A stretch of DNA of 64,000 nucleotides, from assembly GCA_964016985.1 (NCBI GenBank), contig OZ024823.1, forward strand, positions 127,587,692-127,651,691, in the 5' to 3' direction. The stretch is from Anodontia alba. Lineage: Eukaryota; Mollusca; Bivalvia; Lucinida; Lucinidae. The translations under genes and the position numbers were made by a program. The notes under the pieces are model-generated. The model saw only the letters and a list, made by a program, of their open reading frames with translations, ran no database searches and was not told where the DNA came from. Below, piece after piece: positions 34,701 through 50,606 of this stretch; position 1 is the stretch's first letter, and each line of letters starts with the position of its first letter.

Positions 34701-35840
34701 GGACCCCAGCAATTGTTATAAAGAGTTAGTGGAGTGTATTTATTACATACCTAATAGTGAAGACAAGTACAGAAATTTCTCAGTTTATTTTCTATAATTC
34801 ATAGTGTGATGATTCAATATCAGAAACCAGTAAATTATTTCACAGTGTCTGAAACTGTTTTTATAGACTGCTTCCCGTGTAAATGAATTTCATTTTGACA
34901 TTCTCAACCAACAAAAGAGACATCACACCTTTACAACCTTTGTTGTTAAATATGTCATGAAACTTTTGCCATTACATCATGAAAGTATATTGATTTGTTA
35001 ATGAAAGGACCATATGACACCATTTTCTGCTGTTGTAAAGAATACTTAAGCTGAAGATGAAACAATTTTAGACGTTATCAAGAAGACAGTATTATTTTAT
35101 ATGTCAAGCAAATAGGTATATAATAAATAGAATAATGACAAGTATTTGCTTGATATAGAAAAAAAAAAAAAGGTCACTCAACTTCAGTGTATAGATAATT
35201 TGGTAACCATTGGAACTCACTTTTTACCAAGTTACTCCACTTCTTTGTGATCATATCAACTCATTTTTTACCGAGTTACACTTACCACACTTCTCTGTGA
35301 TCATATCAACTCACTTTTTACCGAGTTACCACACTTCTTTGTGATCATATCAACCAAACTGTCATTCTCTCTTATAAATTTTATCTCAAGATTCTGTTAG
35401 ACCTGTTTGCATTCTTAAAGCTTTAAGTTGCTTTTAGGGAAACAGATATGCTTTCAAGGGAGGCAGCCCTCTCAAAATGATTTTTGCCTCCCTTCTAAAA
35501 AGGGATCTACTACACATTAGACCGCCTTTTGAGAAAGGGCTTTGTGCAGGAAAACAGACAGGAATTCATAAAACTTGCCTCCTTTATAAAAAGTGGCCAA
35601 AAATATGCTACATGTATCCCCCTTAATGGTTAACTATGTATTTTTACAGCTTTTATTCCTGAATGTTGCTGTCATTATTTAAGAAATATTTTTTCTCTAC
35701 TGTGAATTATCACCAATTACGCATGGTGTTGGAGGGAAGATTGCGAAGTATTAATTTAGGATGTCAAAGCCAGAGTGAATCAATATTCACAGTAGAGAAA
35801 AATTATTTCAATTCTAACATGATACAGAAAAGAAAATTGA
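34700..35840. other. Gene-less stretch with a short tandem repeat
   Basis: A TTCTTTGTGATCATATCAAC-plus-CTCACTTTTTACCGAGTTAC phrase repeats about three times at about 35215-35355, with unit length of about 65 bp. An E-like GGGAGGCA...TGCCTCCC pairing with AAAAGGGATCTACTA lies at about 35460-35560. No exon of the zinc-finger gene was recognised here. Confidence 0.5.
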
Positions 35841-35841
35841 C

Positions 35842-36109
35842 CATCACAAAAACATACATATATAATTTTGACCCACTTAAACCCCACTTTTGTACAGTAA
35901 AACTGGGGTTTACAGGGGTAAACATTATTTTTCTTATTTCTGCTCAAAAACATAGATTGTAGGTACTCGTTAGAGCTGCCTCAGTGAGTATGTACCCACA
36001 ATCTAAGTTTTGAGCAGAAGTATGAAAATATCAGAATTTTTTATCTGAAAACTTTAAGTTTTTGGTGGTGAAATCTTCAAAATATTTGAATAGGCATGTT
36101 TTCGTAATG
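35842..36109 (-). repeat. Family A element, copy 6
   Basis: CATCACAAAAACATACATAT to GGCATGTTTTCGTAATG; the core palindrome is partly deleted (GAGCTGCCTCAGTGAGTATG). Confidence 0.85.
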
Positions 36110-36274
36110 ATTGTTGCAATGTTTTCCAAGGAACTCTTTTGCAGCACACTTCTTGAGAATTGTTTACATGTGGTGCCATCAAACATGCCCTTTTGCAAGC
36201 ACTACGTTGATGTCTTGAATTACTGTAGTTTGATCACAGCTCGGATCACAGTGACATTTCCATTACTGTCCTTT

Positions 36275-36830
36275 CGACATCTCTTGGAAAGACGTTTTTT
36301 GTTTGGCGTTTTATTTTAAATGAAAACTTTTTGTTCTGACTGACCATATCTTATCAGAAACCATTTGTCTTTCCTATTTCTGTGTTTTGTTCTCAAATAT
36401 TTACACTAAAATTAAATTTACGGCTAAAAGTTGGTCTGACCTATGCAATTTCTATAGTAAAGTGATTTTTTGGAATTTTTGTCTAAGAAAATATTTCTTA
36501 CTTTCCTTTGCTGAATTTAAATTATTGATGTTTCACAACAATATTGTGAAAATTTCAGAAAAATTGAACACATGGAACTAGTTGAAAATCTTCCTCCAAG
36601 TTAACTACCCTACATATTTCTGCATGATTTGGCTTCATTTTTACTATGGGAAAAAGTGAAAATATTTGATTTTTTAAAATCCAATTACTAGAATGAAACT
36701 TTTCATACATAGGAAATTACAACCAATGGTTTTGCATTAAATCATGACAAAAGTTTGCAAATTTACTTATGTGTAAAGCGTCAAGCAAAAAACGACTTTC
36801 TGAAACATGAGGAAAGCACAGTAGCTATAG
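36275..36830. repeat. Dispersed ~560 bp repeat, copy 2
   Basis: Partner of 2430-2990: shares TTCTGACTGACCATATCTTA, TGTTTCACAACAATATTGTG-like and ATGACAAAAGTTTGCAAATT. Confidence 0.75.
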
Positions 36831-37334
36831 GCTTAATGGGAAACTCATGAATGTTAGAATAATATTTGTGAAATATTTTTATGCAACATATAATTATTCA
36901 ACTGTGCCTGCTAAAAACTGGAAACAGCTTTTGGAACAAGTTACACACAGTCTAAGTGCAGCAGGAAACCGTCGAAGGCATCCTTTATGATAAAAGTAGA
37001 GCGCAGCATAACTGGTCTCTTAACGGGAACCAGCGTCAGCGAAAACACGTACAAAATCTACGGTAAAACGGCAGATTATAGTTAACTATCATACGATCAT
37101 AATAATTTTACTAAACTACCATACTATCATAAACCTGTTTTGTTGTTATTCTGTTAACAGTATCATTACCAGTATCAATTAAATTTCAATACATTTCTTA
37201 TCATTTTTTGTTGATTTTCTCAGGTTGGCTGCAAATCTATTAGACGTAATCCATACAGAAATTTTACAACTGTAACTGCAGTTGAGTGATTTGGGACGAT
37301 TAGTTTCAGTTTCTGTAAGGACTCGATACTAACC

Positions 37335-37445
37335 TACCCAATAAGCATTCTACATAAATCTATAGCGGGCCTTTATCGGCCTGTCAGGGTAGCTGACGGG
37401 CCGATAACGGCCCGCTATAGATTTATGTAGAATGCTAGCTGGGTA
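37335..37445. repeat. GC-rich foldback (AGCGGGCC arms)
   Basis: TACCCAATAAGCATTCTACA ... ATCTATAGCGGGCC is mirrored by GGCCCGCTATAGATTTATGT ... AGAATGCTAGCTGGGTA. A degenerate relative (GGGCCGATAGTGGTCC, AGAATGCTAGCTGGGATG) lies at about 54890-54960. Confidence 0.85.
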
Positions 37446-37694
37446 ACGCAGTGGTTGCAATAAATGTTTTTAAAGTGGCTTTGTCAAACCGAATCAGGGC
37501 GCCTGTTCAGTAACCCTGGATACGTGGGAGTTCCTTCATACCTGGGGTAGCTGGTCGAAGATGTAAGGTGAAGAAAAGGAAGCTACCCAACGGGTGGAAG
37601 GCCGGACGACCTGTTCAGATACCTGACATTAAAATCGCCTACTCGGAAAAGAAACGTATCACCATTCTCGCCTACTCGGAAAAAGAAACGTATC

Positions 37695-37945
37695 ACCATT
37701 CTTATTTGAGCCTCATCGTGAGAAAACGTACCTTCAAACGTGCGCCAAATGAAGACTCAAATCAGCATGCGCATCCGCACAGTCCAGTCAGAGTCTTTGT
37801 TGTCCGCATGAAGGATCTTTGCATCCTTGGCTATCCAAAATGCGCATAGTGATGATTCTGATCAGTTTGCGCAGATGCGCAGGCTGATCTGAATCTTCGC
37901 TGGGCGCACATGTCCGAAGGTTCGTTTTCTGACGTTGAGTTCGTT
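37695..37945. repeat. Family L foldback element
   Basis: GAAAACGTACCTTC at the left and GAAGGTTCGTTTTCTGACG at the right are inverted. Inside are GCATCCGCACAGTC and CAGGCTGATCTGAATCTTCG. Just before it, a 34-bp phrase beginning CGCCTACTCGGAAAA is duplicated (about 37635-37700). Confidence 0.7.
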
Positions 37946-38180
37946 TAAAATTTTAGGTGGGTAATACTTAGACATACTTTTTTCCTTGTTGCTGTTCAAA
38001 TCTTAAATCCATCAAACACACACATGCGAAACTGGAAGTGTAACTAGTGGAGAAGATGATCCAAATTTGCAGTGGAAGGAGGCGTGAGGGCGGGGGGAGA
38101 GAGAAAGAGGGAAAGACGTTGTGGAAAAGAGCTAGCATAAAAACATCTGTTCAATAAACGCCGTTTTTTAATCAACAAAT

Positions 38181-38184
<4 letters not shown>

Positions 38185-38234
<50 letters not shown>
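38185..38234 (+). repeat. (CT)n microsatellite
   Basis: About 24 CT units followed by GTGTGTGTTAAAACATCCA, which itself is repeated (about 38235 and 38260). Confidence 0.93.
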
Positions 38235-38242
<8 letters not shown>

Positions 38243-38369
38243 TAAAACATCCAGCCACTGTGTGTGTTAAAACATCCAACCAATGAAATGGACTGTACTA
38301 CTGTCAACGATTTTTAGTCTGCACTGAGACTTTGTTCATGTTTAGGCCTACACCTGCTGGCTAAAAGCA

Positions 38370-38654
38370 CATCACGAAAACATGCCTATATAATTTTGAC
38401 CCCCTTAAACCCTACTTTTATATAGTAAAACTGGGGTTTACAGGGGTATACATTATTTGTCTTATTTTGCTCATAAACATAAATTGTGGGTACTCGTTAG
38501 AACCGCCTCGCCGAAGCCGAGGCGGTTCTAACGAGTACCCACAATCTATATTTTGAGCAGAAATATGAAAAAATATCAGAGTTTTTTATCTGAAAAATTT
38601 CAGTTTTTGGAGGTGAAATTTTCTATATATTTAAACAGGCGTGTTTTCGTAATG
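38370..38654 (-). repeat. Family A element, copy 7
   Basis: CATCACGAAAACATGCCTAT to GCGTGTTTTCGTAATG; intact core GAACCGCCTCGCCGAAGCCG with a small central insertion. Confidence 0.9.
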
Positions 38655-38942
38655 AGCCGATCTGTTAGGGTGAATAGGAACACTTTCAGGGGAGGCAACA
38701 AATCTGACAAACTGTGTTTGCTCCTTTCTGAAAAAATAGTCAACTCTTAATGGAAATAATTTGCTCCCCTTTAGAAAGGACGGTGTGCTCAGGAAAGCAG
38801 TCAGGAGGTCACAAAAGTTCTTCATTTAGAAAATAATTGTGGTTGTGGGAAGAGTGGGATGGGGTAGGGAGTCTACTAAGTGTATGAGCCCTCTAAATTT
38901 GCTTTACTGCTTCGTGGAGTTGATAAGGTGGCACATCCCAAA

Positions 38943-39080
<138 letters not shown>

Positions 39081-39096
39081 CCTTTCGGTGCCATTT

Positions 39097-39410
39097 AACG
39101 GCTTCGGTGGCTCAGTTGGATGTGCATCCGACTGATGACCAGGAGGTTGCGGGTTCGACCCCCGCCGGGTCGGCAACATTCTTTTGTGGAGATTGATCAT
39201 GAAATATTTTCCTCGATCATTCTCTCCCTTCCGCTGATTCAAGAAGGGCATTTGTCAGTTTCTGGCGAAAGAGTGTGCACAATACTGGTTAACCGCTCAG
39301 AGGACTTAACCTGTCCAGTAAAAGTGTGGCTAAGTAAACTGACCGCGCTCGACATTACCCCATTGGGTTGAATGGGTCGTAAAATCTCAACACACGCAAA
39401 CAAACAAACA
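39097..39410 (+). mobile_element. tRNA-derived SINE (plus orientation)
   Basis: Head ACGGCTTCGGTGGCTCAGTTGG-like, with A-box TGGCTCAGTTGG at 39108-39119 and B-box GGTTCGACCCC at 39152-39162. The body has TTTGTGGAGATTGATCATGA and TTTGTCAGTTTCTGGCGAAA, and the tail is ACAAACAAACAA. It is the most complete copy here and could serve as the family reference. It is not a functional tRNA gene: it lacks a foldable acceptor stem pairing with the head. Confidence 0.9.
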
Positions 39411-40225
39411 ATGTGCGTTTGTGCGTATACGTATAGATCGCCCATACTCAGTGTCGCTGTCTTGCACTTCATCATCAGTGAACCCAGTGTAAGCTGGTAG
39501 TTGAACTTATGACTGACAGAAAACCTTTTACGACACAAGCCGTGATTCGAACCCACGAAACCGACTTGCAAGGCGACAGTACGAATCAAGAGGGCTCAAT
39601 GGAGTCCAATCAAACACACACTCACACACTGAATAAAAGGTTATTATCTAGAGTGAAATTCAAACGCCGATACTGAGGATGGCAGGCTACCTTTTAACTT
39701 TTTTCATTGAGGCTTGATTAGGTACCATTCAAAAACTACAAGAGGACCAGTGACCTATAATGAAGACACAGAAGGACCTTCGAAAACAAAATCTACATGG
39801 CACAGACCGGTCAGTTCTGCAATCAAGTTCTTTAAACATAATTATTCGCGATTTTGAATTACACGCGTCTTCGTTACGGGCTTTCTCGGATCTGGCCGAA
39901 TCATATCGACTTCTTACGGACAATCTGTTTATGAATTTATCTATTTTAAGAACAGCAATCTTCTAATAATACCAACCAATTAAATATTCGATAAGAACTG
40001 ACGCATTTTTCTCCAACGTGTTTGTATCTACCTGGATTTCCCCACATGTGCTTCGTTGACAAGGGAAGTAGGTGACACAAAAACCTACAAATTGCAACGT
40101 ATGACAAAACAGTTCTGCAATCTCCTTCCTATAAATTGCGAAAGGAAATCTTGAAATGACTAAAACGAATTTTGAGAGCATTCAGATAACTACCAAACTT
40201 GTGACTTTGTGCTTAAATACCAAAG
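39411..40225 (+). other. 5' flank of Arf copy 1
   Basis: Includes a 68-codon open frame at about 39760-39966 with no recognisable family. Promoter and 5' untranslated sequence are expected here, but no TATA box or initiator can be assigned with confidence. The 5' flanks of copies 2 and 3 show no clear match to this one. Confidence 0.4.
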
Positions 40226-44396
<4,171 letters not shown>

Positions 44397-44709
44397 TCCG
44401 TTGATATGGAGTAGAAAAAATGACGGGGGAAAGTGCAATATAGTGAGAACTCTGGTGCACATTGTTCAGTGAAACCAGCAATATTGCCCCAGAACGAGTA
44501 CTTCGTTGGCAAGACTGAGACTATTCAAAAGTGGTGTAATGCTTACAGTCTCAAACATTTGCCTGGGTATCTACCCAGAGCAAAGTCGTTTCGACGTCGC
44601 TGCATGACACAGCGGCGAAGTTGAAACGACGTGGTTGCGACGTTGAGCGTTTGTTGTATACTACAAGATATACGACTTCTGACTTTGAATCAAGTATGAT
44701 TGTAGTGAA

Positions 44710-44715
44710 AATAAA
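44710..44715 (+). promoter_or_regulatory. Candidate polyadenylation signal of Arf copy 1
   Basis: AATAAA, about 314 nt after the stop codon and just before a family L element, which would lie beyond the transcript end. Confidence 0.55.
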
Positions 44716-44747
44716 GACACAAATTTCTTAAAACCACGAGCTAATAT

Positions 44748-44990
44748 TTGAGCCAGCGCATGACAAAACCTACAAAGTGGCATAAATGCGCCCAGCGAAG
44801 ACTCAAATCAGCCTTGGCATCCGCCCAGTCTGATCAGAGTCTTCGCTGTGCGCTCAATGGGTAGTTAAGGACCCAAGCTTTCTTCATGCGGACAGCGAAG
44901 ACTGAGTAGACTGGGCGGATGCCCAGGCTGTTCTGAATCTTCACTGGGCGCACATGCCATTTTGTAGGTTTTGTCGTGCGCTGGCTTATT
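44748..44990. repeat. Family L foldback element
   Basis: TGAGCCAGCGCATGACAAAA / TTTTGTCGTGCGCTGGCTTA terminal inverted repeats, then CCTACAAA/TTTGTAGG. Inner arms CGCCCAGCGAAGACTCAAAT and CTGAATCTTCACTGGGCGCA pair as well. Confidence 0.88.
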
Positions 44991-45485
44991 CATAATGAAT
45001 AGATAAGTGGAAATGGAAAGTATAGAAGGATAGAGAACACAAATTAACGTTCAGAAATTAACACCGCGCCATTTTCATGTTTTGTATTCCTTTCTTAAAG
45101 TCTGTGATAATAATTTGCTTATTTGTTGTTGTATATTATTAAACTATTAGTTCTATTAGAATGATATTTAATACTTGTATAGTAATGCATTTGAAAGTCA
45201 TTTTGTGCTGTTGTAAATATATTAAATAGATATTGTTTCATATATCTTATTTATTTTTTTTTATAGTTCAGCCATACAAAATGACAACCGTATTTACCTT
45301 AATTATTCGAATTTATTCTCACCATAGTACCATACCGCTTCTAAACTTTGAATACATTCATTAGACTAGCTCTTGACATGTCCAATGCTGGATGAGTGGC
45401 AAACAGTGCACACCCTGGGTCTACACGTTTTGCTGAGGCCAGGGTCTACAGTGTTTGCTCAGGCATGTCTGTCCGAATATTTAAT

Positions 45486-45730
45486 GTTAACCCTCAAACT
45501 GCCATCACAACAATTGTTGTCTGCTTTCTCATCTGCTTGTGATTTTAAAAGTCATTTTAGCAAACAGTGTGGACTCAGATCAGACTGCTCCTCTAGGAGC
45601 AACCTGATCTGGGTCCACACTGTTTGCCTGTATGCAACAATAGGTTTGAAACGTTTGCAAGAATATTCGGCAGATGACATAAACAGACGACATTTTCAGA
45701 TGCAGGTTTTCTTGGCATTTTAAGGGTTAA
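45486..45730. repeat. Foldback element with TTAACCCT-type ends and a D hairpin
   Basis: TTAACCCTCAAACTGCCATC to TTGGCATTTTAAGGGTTAA, with the inner CAAACAGTGTGGACTCAGAT hairpin and CTCCTCTAGGAG core; matches 33985-34228. A partial D hairpin precedes it at about 45395-45460. Confidence 0.85.
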
Positions 45731-46660
45731 CACGGTACACGCCATTTGAAGTTTGCATGCTATACCATAATCCAACTTTGCTCAAAATTCCATTTTTTTT
45801 TTCCAGCGAGAAACCCATGATAAAAAGTTTTCTAAGATTCAGTATTCGACCCATTGCGCGCGCATAAAAAGGATCTTTAAGTCAAATGCGAACAGCAAAT
45901 ATCTAAAACATCAATTAAACGCCATTCCAAAAAAGATAAACCATGGTAACTCTTCCTATGTAAGGGATTAGACCTAAATCACGTGCATATAAAACAACGA
46001 CAATATATGTGAGATTTGATGTGAGAAAAACAGCCGTTTCCAGTGTGCGAATCCCGTACAAGCCTGCGACTTCTTAAGGCCATTCATCCAACAATTAGAC
46101 ACGTTAACAGGTTGTACAATAAGCTTGGTTCATTTTTTTTTAACAAGTGTTGTAATGGGTAAAGGTATCTGAATACTTATGGTAAATACGGTAAAACCGA
46201 ACAGCGAATACCCAGACTGTGTGGATCCATAGGCTGGGCTATGCCCTGTTTTTCGCGCATGCTATTTGTTAGCCCAATAGCCCTATGGTGAAATGATGCA
46301 CAGTGCAGAAAAAAGCCCTTATGTAATTTGCGGACATAAATCAATACCCAATCTGATCTTACAAACGCAGTAGATACTATAGAATATATGGACGAACAGA
46401 GAACGCATCGATCAGACTGCGCGAATGCGCAGTCTGATCAAGGCGCATTCTGTTCGCATATGGCATAAAATACCCTTTTTGCTGAATTGAGCGTTAAAAG
46501 TCTGGGTAAGTATATCCATTATTTCTACCTATTTACCCTGAATCGGACACTCTTTACCATTTTCTGCTAAAAAATTTGAACAAATCCATTTTGCTACCGG
46601 TTAATATGAAAATAATTAAATAAATAAAATAAAATAATGACAAATATCTACTGGATGAAT

Positions 46661-46732
46661 AGCAGTGTAGACTGATCAGACGCCGCGTTCGTCTGTGAAC
46701 GCGGCGTCTGATCTTGGTCCACACTATTTGCA
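46661..46732. repeat. Family D hairpin (CGCCGCGTTC core)
   Basis: AGCAGTGTAGACTGATCAGA and CTGATCTTGGTCCACACTAT around CGCCGCGTTC ... GAACGCGGCG. Confidence 0.85.
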
Positions 46733-47495
46733 TAGGTCGGTCTGAATGGTTTGAGTAAATACGGTACTTCAAAGACTTACAAAATAAGGGACCCTATAAT
46801 GAGCTATAATATTGATAGGCCGTAAATTAATTAATACAGCGAGCGTTTGGACGCTGAACTGTGCAGAAACTGAGACAACGCTTTTCTTCTCTATTTACAA
46901 AATACATTTTACTGTAAAATAAAATACATTCAAGCATAACAGAGTAACTTGTAGGGGTACCTGATATATCTTCAAATGCCCTCGGCTCCTTTCCGGCCCT
47001 TTATTTTAATATAATCGCCTTTTTCTTTCGTTTATAACCAGCTACACTTTACACCAACTACACTCTTTTAGTAAGATGGCGGCCCCAGCTATTGTGTAGT
47101 CAGCTCAGTTCTTCCCCGGATTTCACATTATCATCGCCACTAGTATCATTATCATTAATCATCTTGCTTGCTGCCTGGTAATCAATAATGTTAGTGGGTC
47201 ATATGCTAGTCACGTGATAATCATTATACTGCTAGATCTGCGTGATCTATCATCCAGGCTTGAAATAATCAATTTCTGCTGAAAAAAAATCTACGGTGAG
47301 CCAGTTTCATCATAATCATTGATGACAGTTAAGGATATAGGATATATTTGTTTATGTTACGGTTCTTAAACATCTTTTCCGGCACTAGAGGCGGATCCAG
47401 ATCGCCAGATTCATCACATTCATTGATGATAGTTGAGCAGGGTGTGGGATATTACTGTTCAGAGTACGGTCTTTGAACATCGTTTCAAGCACCAC

Positions 47496-47779
47496 CATCA
47501 CGAAAACATGCCTATATAATTTTATCCCCTTAAACCTCACTTTTATATAGTAAAACTGGGGTTTACAGGGGGGTGTATATTAATTTTCGTGTTACTGCTC
47601 AAAAACATGGATTGTGTGTACGCGTTAAAACCGCCTCGCCGAGGCGGTTCTAACAGGTACCCACAATCTCTGTTTTGAGCAAAAATATGAAGAATATCGG
47701 GATTTTTTATCAGAAAATTTTTCATTTGTTTTTGGTGGTAAAATTTTCAGCTTATTTGAATAGGCGTGTTTTCGTAGTG
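47496..47779 (-). repeat. Family A element, copy 11
   Basis: CATCACGAAAACATGCCTAT to GGCGTGTTTTCGTAGTG; core GTTAAAACCGCCTCGCCGAG intact. Confidence 0.88.
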
Positions 47780-47888
47780 ACGGGCGGATCCATGATTATT
47801 TAATAAGGGGGTTTAAAAATTTCTGAGGGCGAATTGGATTTTATTTAAAAAAAGTTCTTACCTTATATATTCAGATAGACATACCGGA

Positions 47889-47955
47889 ACAATCAGTGAA
47901 GACTCAGACCAGACGCCACATTCTGTGGCTCCTGATCAGGGTCTACACTGATTGC
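47889..47955. repeat. Family D hairpin (CCACATTCTGTGG core)
   Basis: CAATCAGTGAAGACTCAGAC / AGGGTCTACACTGATTG arms; a core variant of the GCCGCG type. Confidence 0.8.
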
Positions 47956-48297
47956 CACTCACCAACAATTTTACACATACATGTATTCACAGGTAGCAAA
48001 TTGAGAAGTTTGTTGGAACTTAAGAAGAATAAGGTAAGAAGAAAGACAAATATCTAGGGTAAGTACGGTATCCAGAATTTATCAAATTTATATATATAAA
48101 AAAAAGTTCCCATGAAAGTGAAACTTTGAGCCATAATGGGCTTGGGGGAGTGGGGTAGGGGAAGAAGCGGAGATGTGGTCGACTGTACCCGCGAATTTCT
48201 CTGGCTCCTACCCAGAGTACCAAGTCTGTTGCTGAAGCAGCTATGAGGCCTGTTGTAAAAAAAGAAACAAAGAAAACGAAAACAAAATTGAAAGCAC

Positions 48298-48405
48298 TAA
48301 CAGCACCGAAAATATTTGTTGTATGTACTCATTTGAAGTGTCTCGGCGAGGCGCTTTTAATGAGTACCCACAACATATGTTTTCGTGGAGATATATGAAA
48401 ACATC
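48298..48405. repeat. Family B hairpin
   Basis: TGTATGTACTCATTTGAAGT, GTCTCGGCGAGGCGC, then TTTTAATGAGTACCCACAAC. Confidence 0.82.
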
Positions 48406-48556
48406 TATACTATTTGGTTGAAAACAGTGCCTTATCTGGAGATATGGGTCTCCCCTTGAAAATAGACAAAAACATTTCAATTTAGTCTGTTCCCTCTTTA
48501 CTGAGTATCTATTCACATTAAACGACGAGGGTCTAGATCAGACTGCGTCTATACAC

Positions 48557-48790
48557 CAGGGCCCATTTGTTCAAAGCGTCGTTAGCTTAACGAGCTCGTT
48601 AAGGGTCATTTTGTTAACTGTTTTAGCAGATTCAATATACAATATTCTGATATTTTTTGCTGAAAAAATGTGACGCAAAAGCTACTCACATTTTTTCAGC
48701 AAAAAATATCAGAATATTTGCGTATCACTCGATGTAAATTTTAACGAATCGTTAACTAACGACATCGTTAGCTTTGAACAACTGGGCCCA
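48557..48790. repeat. Family G element
   Basis: GGGCCCATTTGTTCAAAGCG to GCTTTGAACAACTGGGCCC; a complete copy, closely matching 31958-32204. Confidence 0.88.
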
Positions 48791-48965
48791 GCTGCTCTGG
48801 GCATTAATTTTTGCATTAATTAATTATCATATAATTGTCTACATATAGGCCGGAACCCACCGGTCATATTACCGACTAAGTTATATTAACAAACAGGCAT
48901 GCGTACCTAAACCGTTTCAGACACACGCACGCACGCGCGCAAACTGTGAAATTCAGTGTAACCGT

Positions 48966-49160
48966 TAGACTGGCTCCAGTCTCCAGTGACTAAATATTAT
49001 TATTATAATCTTTATTAATAATCCACTAAAATAAAAAAAAAAATATCACGACTATAAAGGCTGGTCACTAGTCATGCTATTACTTTGATTTTATTTTAGT
49101 GGATTAATAAATAGATTATAAGAAAATTATTTGGTCACTGGAGACTGGAGGAGGCAGTCT
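48966..49160. repeat. Family H element
   Basis: TAGACTGGCTCCAGTCTCCA to GAGACTGGAGGAGGCAGTCT. The subterminal CCACTAAAATAAAA is mirrored by TTTTATTTTAGTGG, with CAGTGACTAAATA next to each end. Confidence 0.85.
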
Positions 49161-49384
49161 ATGTAACCGTCAGAGAACTGATTAACATTTAACTATTGAC
49201 TTTAAATAGCAGTAGTCATTTTAAAATTTGTTCTTTTTATGCGTGTATTTCTAGAAACAAAGGTCTGACATTTTATTGTCTCCAAATTGAAATCAGTATT
49301 CAGACCTTGCTCCAAATGAATGGGCAAGCCTTAGTTTCCCTGAACACAAGAAATATATTAGAAATCAACTATCGCTAAGTTGTA

Positions 49385-49879
49385 AGGCCCGCCTCATTCT
49401 TGCTCTGCCTCTACTTAGCATCAGGCTTTTGGCGATTTCTTTGACTAGATCTTGGCAATATTCATGTGTATACAAAATAGTGGCAAAATATTCCCTATTG
49501 TTGAAGACCTAAGGCTATTTCCATGTTTTGGCCTCAGCATTCCTCGGTCAGTGTAAGATGGTATTTGGCAAGCCTATTGGCTAGATCTTGTCGGTATTAA
49601 TCTGTGTGCGAAAAATTATCAATGCATTCCTAATGTTTCAAAAGTAATGGGTATTTTTACTGTCACATTTTGACCTCGGCATTGCCTCGGTCAAAGAAAA
49701 GTGGCATTTGGCAATTCCCTCGTCTGGATCCTGTCAATATTAATGCATGTGTATACAAACTGTTCTCAAAATAGCCCAGATGGCTGAAGACCTATAGCGA
49801 TTTCCATATTTTCCAGTTTTATTTTTTTTTATTTTTTTATTTTTTTTTATTTTTTTTTTTTTTTTTTTTGTTTGTTTCA

Positions 49880-49910
<31 letters not shown>

Positions 49911-50085
49911 TCGGCGTTGCCTTGTTCAAAGAAAAGTGGTATTTGGCACGCTTATTGGCTAGATCTTGTCGGTTTCTATCAGTATGCCAAACATTATCAA
50001 AATTTTCCCAACGGTTTAAGCGCTATGGCCTTTTCGCAAACTGACCAAGGACGGACAGACTGTCTCACAAGGTGGTTATAGGACA
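49385..50085. repeat. Tandem array (~140 bp unit) with poly-T tracts
   Basis: Four diverged units carry GGCTAGATCTTGTCGGTATT-like and CCTCGGTCAAAGAAAAGTGG-like blocks at about 49443, 49581, 49722 and 49957. T-rich runs expand the last interval (about 49815-49907). It ends in AAGGACGGACAGACTGTCTC. Confidence 0.78.
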
Positions 50086-50282
50086 CTCTTCGAAAGGTGA
50101 CCTTTCAATCGGTCGACTTTTCGAAAGTCAAACCTTTTAATCGGACTTTTCTACGGGTCGTGCAATTTATATCTGACAAAGGTTCACAGCGCAATTCAAA
50201 ACTGGAGTACCAGATAGAGCGGGCAATGAGCTCGAGTCGGTTCAAAATGGCTTGCGCAAAAATTGTTTTGTTGATGAATATT

Positions 50283-50561
50283 CATTACAAAAACACGCCT
50301 ATTCAAATATATAGAAAATTTCACTTCCAAAAATTGAAAATTTTCAGATAAAAACTCTGATATTTTTCATATTTCTGCTCAAAACATAGATTGTTGGTAC
50401 CCGTTAGAACCGCCTCGGCGAGGCTGTTCTAACGAGTACCACAATCTATGTTTCTGAGCAGAAATAAGAAAAAATAATGTATACCCCTGTAAACCCCAGT
50501 TTTACTATATAAAGGTGGGGTTTAAGGGGGGTCAAAATATTATAGGTATGTTTTCGTGATG
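50283..50561 (+). repeat. Family A element, copy 12
   Basis: CATTACAAAAACACGCCTAT to GGTATGTTTTCGTGATG; core GAACCGCCTCGGCGAGGCTG intact. Confidence 0.9.
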
Positions 50562-50606
50562 TGTTCCGTTTAACTGCTATCTTGACAATACAAAAAGTTA
50601 TTTAAA

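Larger units (their letters stand above)
44991..48297. other. Intergenic stretch between Arf copies 1 and 2, left part
   Basis: No exon is supported. Apart from the repeats listed separately it contains a family L element (about 46295-46485, with AATGCGCAGTCTGATCAAGG). It also holds a pair of similar blocks with ATCATTGATGA-type words near 47300 and 47415. Confidence 0.5.

Noticed and set aside
39097..39175. Possible functional tRNA gene
   Set aside because: A and B boxes are present, but no consistent acceptor stem, and the same head is fused to a SINE body in a second copy at 29330-29632.
39760..39966. 68-codon open frame upstream of Arf copy 1
   Set aside because: No recognisable family and no splice or homology support; could be a 5' untranslated region.
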